Shown: piece by piece, positions 57,406 to 64,000 of the stretch | Position numbering within the stretch: the first letter of the stretch is position 1 | Layout: each line of letters starts with the position of its first letter | Source: Novosphingobium sp. PC22D | GTDB taxonomy: Bacteria; Pseudomonadota; Alphaproteobacteria; Sphingomonadales; Sphingomonadaceae | DNA: 64,000 nucleotides | Assembly: GCF_002556635.1 (NCBI RefSeq) | Contig: NZ_MWMO01000019.1 | Location: 16,833-80,832 of the forward strand | Reading direction: 5' to 3' | Position numbers and translations under genes: made by a program | Notes under the pieces: model-generated | Databases searched by the model: none | Told to the model about the DNA's origin: nothing | What the model saw: the letters and a program-made list of their open reading frames with translations, nothing else

Positions 57406-58134
57406 TCAGGCTTTGGAACGGCGATAACCAGCGGCGAGCGCCTGTGCTTCGGTGCAGAATAGCTCTTCGGGCCGGGTCTGATCGTAGTAGGGCATGCCGG
57501 GGAGGTGATAAATCCATTCACCGCGCCGGTTGCGGTTTCCCTTGATCGCGCAGCCGAACTGATTGCGGTAGACCTGCGGCTTGGCGCGTGTTCGGCTCTC
57601 GACCGTCGCGACAGCCCTGACCGGACGCGCTTCCTGCGGATGTTCGGCGCGCCAATCGGACGGCATCTTGAAATCTGAGCCCCAGATGCCGAGCCGGAAG
57701 CCCCTTGCCCGCTCTGCAATGGCCCCATACTCGCTCTCTGGCCCCTGTAGAGCGACAGCAAGGCCACCCTCCACGACGGAACGGCCAAGATCGAGGCCAC
57801 CGCTTGTACAAGCAGCAACGAGCCGACCGTAGACGTCAGTTTCGCGCCCCACACATTCCACCTGCTTGCCTGAAATCAGCGTCTCGACGAGCGTCTTGGC
57901 AGCTTCGCCACAGTTCCATGCGGTGCCGTTCCGCTGGCAGGTCTGGGCCTTCTCTGGCGCATCGATGCCGAAGAGCCGGACGCGTGTGCCGGTCATGTCC
58001 AGCGTATCACCATCAATGGCCTTGGCGGGGCCGGAAATCGTCTGCGCGCTCGTTGGCACCGAAACGAGCGCAAGCAGCGCGAACAGCGCGTTGGACCATC
58101 TGGCTCGACCGGACATGGGGGCTGCCCTCCTCAT
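57406..58134 (-). CDS. Secreted thermonuclease-family (SNase) protein
   Basis: 242 residues (236 from MSGRARW at 58116). Signal peptide ends at TSA. SNase fold: AIDGDTLDMTGTRVRLFGID with the active-site Asp and Arg, then DAPE(K)AQTC, CGEAAKTLVETLISG, and DVYGRLVAACTSGG with the second catalytic Arg. The C-terminal Tyr/Cys-rich part (FGCAIKGNRNRRGEWIYHLP) resembles the domain that follows SNase in many proteobacteria. Divergent from the RT-like gene with 128 bases between. Confidence 0.88.
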   Translation of the reverse strand: MRRAAPMSGRARWSNALFALLALVSVPTSAQTISGPAKAIDGDTLDMTGTRVRLFGIDAPEKAQTCQRNGTAWNCGEAAKTLVETLISGKQVECVGRETDVYGRLVAACTSGGLDLGRSVVEGGLAVALQGPESEYGAIAERARGFRLGIWGSDFKMPSDWRAEHPQEARPVRAVATVESRTRAKPQVYRNQFGCAIKGNRNRRGEWIYHLPGMPYYDQTRPEELFCTEAQALAAGYRRSKA

Positions 58135-58174
58135 TCCACAGACCTAGGTGAAGGAAGGAAACAAACCGTTGAGA

Positions 58175-58235
58175 TTGCCCAAGACATCCAAGCTGATGGA
58201 AGGCTGGGCAATGAGGCGATGTCGCACCACATCGC
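58175..58235 (+). ncRNA. Tandem hairpins upstream of the RT-like gene (candidate structured RNA)
   Basis: Hairpin 1: TTGCCCA (58175-58181) pairs exactly with TGGGCAA (58205-58211), with inner CATC/GATG (58185-58188, 58195-58198). Hairpin 2: GCGATGT (58216-58222) pairs exactly with ACATCGC (58229-58235), loop CGCACC. They begin 88 bases before the RT start. Defence RTs and retrons often have a structured RNA template here, but whether these hairpins are transcribed as one is unknown. Confidence 0.4.
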
Positions 58236-58262
58236 GCACTTCGCGTTAGCAAATCTTTATCC

Positions 58263-59663
58263 GTGATCACGCATACCGATGTTGTAATGGCAACCCGGTT
58301 CAACAGCCCTTCTCAACGTACCACGTCTTGGTACGAGGCTATTGCCGAGCGCGACCCCGAGTTCGTCGAACGCATTCAATCGCTGAGGAGCCGAAACCGA
58401 AACCGGCTGGCACGGCTCTCGACGCTGGCAGGACGCGAGAGGCATGGCGAGGTGCGCAAGCTGCTCCGATCCGGGTCCATGCACGTGGTGTACGCCTTTG
58501 ACGCCCTGAAAGCGAAGCGAAGGCCGGATACCGCCAATGCAGAATGTGTCGAGGCTCTTGCGGCCCGGTGCAATCCGTTCATGCCTTCCCGAGAGCCCGT
58601 CCGACATGGCTATGCCACCTCGGGTCGGGCCATCCGGCGCACGCGGATCGTGCAGGATTTCGGGCCTCTGAAGCGCATGCACCAGTTACTTGTTGCTGAT
58701 GTGCTTCGCTCCCTACATCCTCCCCGTCAGGACCAGTTCCTGTTTGGCGGGGGGATGCCGATGGCCCTCAAGGCCATCGAAGACGCCTTCCGGCAAGGCT
58801 ACACCCACGCGGCAGAAGTCGATCTGATCGATTTCTACGGGAGGATGCGCCCGCCGGGTCTGGCGGACCTGCTGCGACCACTGCCAAGGGCAGTCACAGA
58901 CAATGTCGTCTGGGACCATGCAGTCCGTAGAGGACTGGACGATGCCTTGGTGGTCTGCAGTGAGGACGACGATCCTTCCGCCAGTGGTCTGGTGGGGCTT
59001 TCTCTGGGTGCCGCGACGTCCCCGGTCGTTGGCGAGGTCATTATCCGTTCGCTGCTCGACACGGCCTGCATGGGCCAGGTGGTGACCTATGCCGACAACA
59101 TCCTCATCCTAGGAAGGGGACAAGAGGACGTTGCGCGATGGGCAGCACAACTGGAGGAAGTGGCCCAAGGGCTCGAAGCCGGACCGCTGGCGCTAAGGAT
59201 CAACGACACCGTTGCGTTCACCAGCAGACATCTTCCTGTGCAGTTCGCGAGCCACTGGGGGAGCGCAATCAGGCATCGGCTCAACTGGGAGCCGAATGGC
59301 CGAAAACTGGCCGAACACTTGATCGTCGAGCGATCCACCGTGCTGACCGACGAAGAAATCGGTGAGGTCGAAAGCAAGATCAGCCATCTTGCCCGAGCCT
59401 ATCCGATGTGGCGTACGCGGGAAAGCTGGGAGGCGTGCCGCTTGGCTGAACTGGCTGCTGTCCGATACTACAACCGGGCCACTCCACCGAACCTGTCGGA
59501 TGCCAAGCACAAGCTCATTATCGCCTACCTCACCTGCGGCAGGCAAGACCTTCGCGAAATACTGCCCGACGGGACAACGAGGCAGCATCGGGAACGACGA
59601 ATGGCTCTCTACAACGCGGGGCTTGAACTGCTTGCCGTGATTTCGGCGGAACAGGCAGCTTAG
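58263..59663 (+). CDS. Reverse-transcriptase-like protein with YADN active-site motif
   Basis: 466 residues. RT-type palm features in order: TRIVQDFGPLKRMHQLLVAD and QFLFGGGMPMALKAIEDAFR (fingers), motif A EVDLIDFYGRM with Asp187, SLGAATSPVVGEVI (as in GxPQGxxxSP), and motif C VVTYADNILILG (Tyr276-Asn279; YADD is usual). The second metal-binding Asp is Asn here. No maturase or group II intron parts are seen. N-terminal 120 residues are helical and basic. GTG 58263 or ATG 58287 start. Class not assigned; neighbours suggest a defence role. Confidence 0.7.
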   Translation: MITHTDVVMATRFNSPSQRTTSWYEAIAERDPEFVERIQSLRSRNRNRLARLSTLAGRERHGEVRKLLRSGSMHVVYAFDALKAKRRPDTANAECVEALAARCNPFMPSREPVRHGYATSGRAIRRTRIVQDFGPLKRMHQLLVADVLRSLHPPRQDQFLFGGGMPMALKAIEDAFRQGYTHAAEVDLIDFYGRMRPPGLADLLRPLPRAVTDNVVWDHAVRRGLDDALVVCSEDDDPSASGLVGLSLGAATSPVVGEVIIRSLLDTACMGQVVTYADNILILGRGQEDVARWAAQLEEVAQGLEAGPLALRINDTVAFTSRHLPVQFASHWGSAIRHRLNWEPNGRKLAEHLIVERSTVLTDEEIGEVESKISHLARAYPMWRTRESWEACRLAELAAVRYYNRATPPNLSDAKHKLIIAYLTCGRQDLREILPDGTTRQHRERRMALYNAGLELLAVISAEQAA

Positions 59664-60104
59664 CTAGTCGCGAGGCCGGTCCAGTCTGCGAAGGCCCGCG
59701 AACGGCACAGGTAGACCTTGAGGGTAAGTCACTCCGTAGGGTTGCCATTGGCATGCCGGATCGAGGCTGAGCATCGTGAACCACTCACCGGATCGGAAAT
59801 GCCGGGCCAGCACTCCCTGCCATCGAGCGGGATCGCGGAAACGGGCATGGACCGCAGCATGACAGCGTTTGCAACACGGATAGAGGTCGGCGTAACGCGC
59901 GTAGTTCTCCGTGTGAGCGAAGATGTAGCCACTGCCGGTGATCCGGCTCGGATCGCTGAAGCGGCAGATTGAGCATCGGACTGGCCGGGCCAGTCGGCCC
60001 GAGAGGAACAGCGCGTTCTGTAGTGGCGTCACGGCGCACCGCTCCTCCCATGTCCAGCCATTGTAGTCCGTCTCCCAAGGACGTCGGCTAGGAGCCACTG
60101 ACAT
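59664..60104 (-). CDS. HNH endonuclease-like protein
   Basis: 146 residues from MSVAPSRRPWETDYNGWTWE (ATG 60104, GGGGACC upstream; 60134 is an alternative start). Zinc ligands and HNH core: CSICRFSDP, FAHTENYARYADLYPCCKRC and CHAAVHARFRDP, the pattern of a zinc-stabilised HNH fold. Its stop abuts the RT-like gene stop with no gap; the two are convergent. Third gene of a minus-strand run headed by a resolvase. Confidence 0.7.
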   Translation of the reverse strand: MSVAPSRRPWETDYNGWTWEERCAVTPLQNALFLSGRLARPVRCSICRFSDPSRITGSGYIFAHTENYARYADLYPCCKRCHAAVHARFRDPARWQGVLARHFRSGEWFTMLSLDPACQWQPYGVTYPQGLPVPFAGLRRLDRPRD

Positions 60105-60291
60105 GGTCCCCACAATGCTCCTCGCGAGGGACATCCGCGATCAGGTCGGCCAGTCCAGACAGTAGCTGGTCCAGAAGGACGCGCTCAAGGTCGCCGGGTT
60201 CTTCAGTGCCGAGCGCATCCGCCGCGATGGCGTGAAGGTCTTCCAGACCGGCCATGACCCTGCCGATGCGCTGCGCGGTAACTGACGTCAT
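60088..60291 (-). CDS. Small hypothetical protein
   Basis: 67 residues, acidic and helical (AGLEDLHAIAADALGTEEPG, DLERVLLDQLLSGLADLIAD). Start overlaps the resolvase stop (ATGA) and its end overlaps the HNH gene start, so all three are translated together. No family recognised; could be an antidote or accessory subunit, which is speculation. Confidence 0.6.
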   Translation of the reverse strand: MTSVTAQRIGRVMAGLEDLHAIAADALGTEEPGDLERVLLDQLLSGLADLIADVPREEHCGDHVSGS

Positions 60292-60881
60292 GCCGTCTTG
60301 GCGTCGGCGAGGATGCGATAGACTGAACTGCGGCTTATGCGGAGCCGCCCGGCAATCTCGGACGCACCGAGGCCGGAGGCATGCAACTGGTGCACCTCGC
60401 GCCCCCGTCGCCGGGCTGTCGGCGCACGTCCCCGATACTTCCCCTCCCGCTTCGCCTTCTCGATGCCCTCTCGCTGCCGCTGGAGCAGTAGCTCGCGCTC
60501 GAACTGTGCAACCGCGCCGAACATGGTGACGATGAGGCGTCCCGATGGCGATCCTGTATCCACTGCATCCCCGCCGAAATCGAGGATGCGCAGCGCCACG
60601 CCCTTGCGTTCCAGAATTGCGATGATCGAGAGCAGGTCCGCAGTCGAGCGTGCGAGCCTGTCCAGACGGGTGACGACAAGGCTGTCTCCCTCGCGAACGA
60701 AATCGAGGGCGGCTACAAGTTGAGCCCGCTCCGAGACGGAAGAAACCTGTTCAGAGAAGAGCTTCGTGCAACCCGTTGCACGCAGGTCGCGATCCTGTGC
60801 TTCAAGTCCTGCGACCTGCTCTGCCGTAGAAGTTCTGCAATACCCGACAAGCAACTTGGCGCCCCCCCGATGTCCTGCCAC
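60288..60881 (-). CDS. Serine recombinase (resolvase/invertase family)
   Basis: 197 residues, length of Hin/resolvase type. Catalytic Ser in GYCRTSTAEQVAGL, VTRLDRLARSTADLL with active-site Arg residues, FGAVAQFERELLLQRQREGI, and C-terminal helix-turn-helix LGASEIAGRLRISRSSVYRI. Promotes site-specific recombination. The intergenic 78 bases to the right are shared with the divergent STAND gene. Confidence 0.9.
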   Translation of the reverse strand: MAGHRGGAKLLVGYCRTSTAEQVAGLEAQDRDLRATGCTKLFSEQVSSVSERAQLVAALDFVREGDSLVVTRLDRLARSTADLLSIIAILERKGVALRILDFGGDAVDTGSPSGRLIVTMFGAVAQFERELLLQRQREGIEKAKREGKYRGRAPTARRRGREVHQLHASGLGASEIAGRLRISRSSVYRILADAKTA

Positions 60882-60959
60882 AATACAGGAGGCTGAGAAT
60901 AAGATAAACGAAAAACCTGCCTAACATGCTGTAAAGTAAGAAGTTTTAAGGAAGCAATC

Positions 60960-63900
60960 TTGAGAAACTTCGTCCGGGGACTTATCAGTTTTGGTGTGGG
61001 TACCGGCGGTCTTGTCGCCGCTACGGCTTTGGGTGGGGAGGCTGGGGCAGCCGTCGCCACCACCACCGCACTGGCGACCTTCGCATCGACCTTGGGCGGG
61101 GGCATTGCCGGAAATGTTGCGTATGACGCCGCGTATGGCGCTTTTGATAGCGTAGCGAACGCGCTCAAGAATGCAGCGCGCAACGGGCGCCTCCCCTTGA
61201 ACCATGATTTTGCACGGGAAGCTCGCCGTGCGCAACTTGATGGCATCCGCTACATACTCCTCCAATACCGGGACCAGATCAGAGCGGACCCGACGGCGCA
61301 CGACATGCCTTCAGAGGAAGCGTTTGTTGACGATGCACTAGACTATGTTTCCCGCCAGCGGCGCGATACCGATGATGCCGAGTTTTTGTTGGGAGAGCCG
61401 GTTGCGCAGTATCTTGAAGAGGTTATCCCCACAGCCCGCCGAAATGATAGCGCTCTTCGGCACGAGGATTTCCTCGACCTCCTGAAGTCTGCCGAGAGGC
61501 ACACACTCGAAGAACTGGAATTAGCGATCAGGCATTCGGCGCCGCCGGATTTCAGGGCCGCGTTCATGATGGAGGGAAACACTGTCTGCTGGCAGTCAGC
61601 GGCTCAGGCCTTTTTCATCGAAGCCATAAAATCCGATGATCGCCTCAAGACTGTGGTCCTGTTTGACCGCCTGCATAAGCTTGACACCGGGTTGTCGGGC
61701 GCCGTTGCCCTGATCAGGCAGATGGCTGGCGATCTGGGAGAGCGGTTCGACAGGATCGACCGCGAGATTGCTGCCCGCGCCTCGGCTTCGACTGACACCA
61801 ATGAACTGGCTGCGTTTCTTCGTGGAGCGGTTCGGGATGACATGTCGGCGTTCGAAGAGAACCTTCAGCACCTGCTCGATGCGCGTTTCCCACGCGACCA
61901 GTTTCAGGCTTCTCGCCCAGCCGAAGAAGTGTCAAGGATCTTCAGTCGCAGGTCGATGCGCTTCCTTGGCCGCCGCGAACCGATAGCCGATGTCGAAAAT
62001 CACATTATCCGGCACGGCTCCTCCCTGATGATCATCACCGCCCCGCCCGGCATGGGCAAATCCGCGCTAATGGCCAACCTCGTACGGCGGCGCATTGACG
62101 CAGGCGATGTAGTCGTCCGGCATTTCATTCTCTCGCAGGAACTGCGGACTGTCGATGAAATCGACATCTTCGGCCATCTGGTTGCACAACTGGCGGCGAT
62201 CTTCGACGTCGAACAGCGCCCCGAACTAAACGAGCGCGCCCTTGCTGACTGGCTGCATCATCACCTGAAGCAGGATCGGGACGAAGGCCAGCGACTTGTC
62301 CTGTTTCTGGATGGCCTTGACGAAGCCAACAGTGACAGACTTTCGCAAATCCTGCCGGACCGTCTGGGGCACGGGGTTCATCTTGTGGTTTCGTGCCGGG
62401 CTTCCGGGCTTGAGGAACCCAGAGCCCTCAAAGGCTGGCTCATCCCGCGCCCGAACATCGAAACCCGTCGCATCGTTCTGAACCCGATGCGGATTGCGGA
62501 CATCACATGGTGGCTCGAAGATTTTGTTGGTCACATCGATTACGAGACAGCGACCAGAATGGCTGCGAAGCTGGAAAGAGCTTGCGACGGCATCCCGCTC
62601 TTTCTGTCCTATCTGATCGAAGACGTGCATGCGAGGCTCGCGGATGGCGCGACGGCTGACGAAATGCTGGTCGAGATTGGTGAATTGCCCGAACCCTTCG
62701 ACGAGTACGTTAGGACCCAGCTCGACACGCTTGACGGCGAAGTTGAATGGTCAAGTGGCGCACAATTCGTATTGGCATTGCTGACAGTCACGAAATCACC
62801 AATCAGTGTCCGGGACATTGACCGCGTCATCGGTCTGGCACGCAAGGCTCACGTCGATGTCTCGACAATCAATCTGAACGCACTCAATCACCGGGTTGCG
62901 CGCTGGATGATCCAACAGCGTGATGACGGGGGCATCCGCCTTCAGTTCGTCCACCCACGTTTAGCAGAAGTGTTCGCACGCGTTCTCGAATACCGGACTG
63001 AAAGCGCGCGCACGTACCTGCTCGAATTTTGCAGACTGTGGCAATCAAACCCTTCCGAATACGCGACACAATCCGGGGTGGAGCATTTGCTCGACGGCGC
63101 AGATGCGTCACCTCCGACCGTTGCCATGACGGAGGCAGTGGCCCCTCTGTTTGATGCGGGTTATCTTGGCGAGCGTGGGGTTCGCGGCCGTCTCAGTTCA
63201 GTTTTGCAAGTTCTACTCCAAGCGCAGGAAATCTGGAAAGATCAAAGCCACTTGCGCTCATGGTTTGAACTGATCAGTCGCGACTACTCGATTTTGTCTC
63301 AAGCTCACAACGGTTCATTTATTAGCGGTCTTTGGCCGGACAAACTGGCACAGTTTAAACAACGTGCTGCCCTGCCTGGGCATTTTAGCCATAGGCAGCC
63401 GGAGAAGGGTAGGATGGAAGGGCACACGGGTCCGGTCAAAGGCGCGCGGGCGCTCGACGGCGGGCGCATCCTCTCGTGGAGCCAAGACAGGACGCTGCGG
63501 CTCTGGGACCCCGAGGGACACCCCCTCGGCGTGCCCATGGAAGGCCACACGGAAGCGATCAACGGCGCGCGGGCGCTCGACGGCAAGCGCATTCTCTCGT
63601 GGAGCAGAGACGGGACGCTGCGGCTCTGGGACTTCGAGGGACGCCCCCTCGGCGTGCCCATGGAAGGTCACACGGATGCGATCAACGGCGCGCGGGCGCT
63701 CGACGGCGGGCGCATCCTCTCGTGCAGCCTAGACGGGACGCTGCGGCTCTGGGACTTCGAGGGAAACCCCATCGGCGTGCCCATGGAAGGCCACACGGAT
63801 GCGATCAACGGCGCGCGGGCGCTCGACGGCAAGCGTATCCTCTCGTGCAGCCTAGACGGGACGCTGCGGCTCTGGGACTTTGAGGGACACCCCCTCGGTG

Positions 63901-64000
63901 CGCCCATGGAAGGCCACACGGACGCGATCAACGGCGCGCGGGCGCTCGACGGCAAGCGCATTCTCTCGTGGAGCAGAGACGGGACGCTGCGGCTCTGGGA
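60960..64000 (+). CDS. STAND/NACHT-type ATPase with C-terminal WD40 repeats (runs off window)
   Basis: The frame is open from TTG 60960 (AAGGAAG upstream) to the edge, 1013 codons. N-terminus (residues 5-60) is Gly/Ala-rich and hydrophobic like a glycine zipper (VGTGGLVAATALGGEAG, ATFASTLGGGIAGNV). A helical region follows, then P-loop ITAPPGMGKSAL (364-368), Walker B LVLFLDGLDEAN (about 450) and helical tail. From residue 819 five near-identical WD40 repeats of 41 residues begin (MEGHTDAINGARALDGKRIL). Architecture of Avs-like/NLR sensors of phage infection; target unknown. Start codon is inferred. Confidence 0.85.
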   Translation, partial: MRNFVRGLISFGVGTGGLVAATALGGEAGAAVATTTALATFASTLGGGIAGNVAYDAAYGAFDSVANALKNAARNGRLPLNHDFAREARRAQLDGIRYILLQYRDQIRADPTAHDMPSEEAFVDDALDYVSRQRRDTDDAEFLLGEPVAQYLEEVIPTARRNDSALRHEDFLDLLKSAERHTLEELELAIRHSAPPDFRAAFMMEGNTVCWQSAAQAFFIEAIKSDDRLKTVVLFDRLHKLDTGLSGAVALIRQMAGDLGERFDRIDREIAARASASTDTNELAAFLRGAVRDDMSAFEENLQHLLDARFPRDQFQASRPAEEVSRIFSRRSMRFLGRREPIADVENHIIRHGSSLMIITAPPGMGKSALMANLVRRRIDAGDVVVRHFILSQELRTVDEIDIFGHLVAQLAAIFDVEQRPELNERALADWLHHHLKQDRDEGQRLVLFLDGLDEANSDRLSQILPDRLGHGVHLVVSCRASGLEEPRALKGWLIPRPNIETRRIVLNPMRIADITWWLEDFVGHIDYETATRMAAKLERACDGIPLFLSYLIEDVHARLADGATADEMLVEIGELPEPFDEYVRTQLDTLDGEVEWSSGAQFVLALLTVTKSPISVRDIDRVIGLARKAHVDVSTINLNALNHRVARWMIQQRDDGGIRLQFVHPRLAEVFARVLEYRTESARTYLLEFCRLWQSNPSEYATQSGVEHLLDGADASPPTVAMTEAVAPLFDAGYLGERGVRGRLSSVLQVLLQAQEIWKDQSHLRSWFELISRDYSILSQAHNGSFISGLWPDKLAQFKQRAALPGHFSHRQPEKGRMEGHTGPVKGARALDGGRILSWSQDRTLRLWDPEGHPLGVPMEGHTEAINGARALDGKRILSWSRDGTLRLWDFEGRPLGVPMEGHTDAINGARALDGGRILSCSLDGTLRLWDFEGNPIGVPMEGHTDAINGARALDGKRILSCSLDGTLRLWDFEGHPLGAPMEGHTDAINGARALDGKRILSWSRDGTLRLW
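63414..64000 (+). repeat. Array of 123-bp repeats coding WD40 units
   Basis: Copies start at 63414, 63537, 63660, 63783 and 63906, each exactly 123 bp (41 codons); the last is cut by the edge. DNA identity is very high and no silent drift is visible over long stretches. Changes gather at few codons: 6-9 (GPVK, EAIN, DAIN), 17 (G/K), 22 (W/C), 24 (Q/R/L) and 36 (H/R/N). Confidence 0.95.

Noticed and set aside
57406..58134. Thermonuclease as part of the RT-like system
   Set aside because: It carries a signal peptide and is transcribed away from the RT-like gene; secretion fits an independent role, though a link is not excluded.
58263..59663. Group II intron with maturase
   Set aside because: No maturase X or HNH domain in the same protein, and no domain V-like RNA hairpin seen on either side.
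63414..64000. Regular repeats as a CRISPR array
   Set aside because: Period is exactly 123 bp, no unique spacers, and every copy codes a WD40 unit in frame.
55187..64000. Prophage
   Set aside because: No capsid, tail, terminase or lysis genes are visible; a tRNA-targeted genomic island fits better.

Overview
The window is GC-rich, densely packed chromosomal DNA from an alphaproteobacterium, most likely of the order Sphingomonadales (Sphingomonadaceae/Erythrobacteraceae). The reasons are gene content and style: a FeuP/FeuQ-type two-component pair next to a PepSY protein, a DUF6456 protein, an NDUFS4-like complex I accessory protein, a short psd-pssA pair, yajC-secD-secF, M20/DUF885 exopeptidases and a typical alphaproteobacterial SRP RNA beside dnaX. 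No rRNA genes are present. Genus and species cannot be read from the window alone.

Layout. (1) 1-33.9 kb is ordinary core chromosome: an OmpR/EnvZ-type pair cut by the left edge, secreted and EF-hand proteins, phospholipid synthesis (psd-pssA), HU and Lon, two cyclic-di-GMP enzymes, the replication/recombination block dnaX-ybaB with the 4.5S RNA, HrpB helicase, polyprenyl diphosphate synthase, chorismate mutase, the second two-component system, SIMPL, ABC-F, peptidases, and the Sec accessory operon yajC-secD-secF, ending in a tRNA-Pro(GGG) gene. (2) 33.9-38.7 kb is an insertion-sequence nest. An IS5-type transposase gene is broken by an old IS256 remnant, which was hit by a younger IS256 copy (30-bp inverted repeats, 8-bp target duplication), which was in turn hit by an IS110-family element. 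(3) 38.8-42.5 kb holds an enoyl-CoA hydratase, an acyl-CoA synthetase and a three-way chimeric ORF (integrase + IS701 transposase + acyl-CoA ligase pieces). (4) 42.8-53.2 kb is a surface-glycan cluster: flippase, methyltransferase, four glycosyltransferases or probable glycosyltransferases, two multi-pass GT-C-like membrane proteins and a beta-propeller protein. (5) 53.2-56.0 kb is a graveyard of abutting truncated genes (PA/M28-like protein with a premature stop, SDR, FadB C-terminus, IS3 piece, P4-type integrase with frameshifts).

(6) From about 56.15 kb the base composition falls and a different island begins. Its left border coincides with a 17-bp copy of the 3' end of a tRNA-Ser gene (56147-56163). 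The island carries a GIY-YIG protein, a secreted thermonuclease, a reverse-transcriptase-like protein with a YADN motif preceded by two tandem hairpins, a convergent HNH-like gene, a small unknown gene, a serine recombinase and a very large STAND/NACHT-type ATPase ending in nearly identical 41-residue WD40 repeats (123 bp period) that run off the right edge. This region is the best candidate for an undescribed (probably anti-phage) system. The proposal rests on domain architecture and neighbourhood only.
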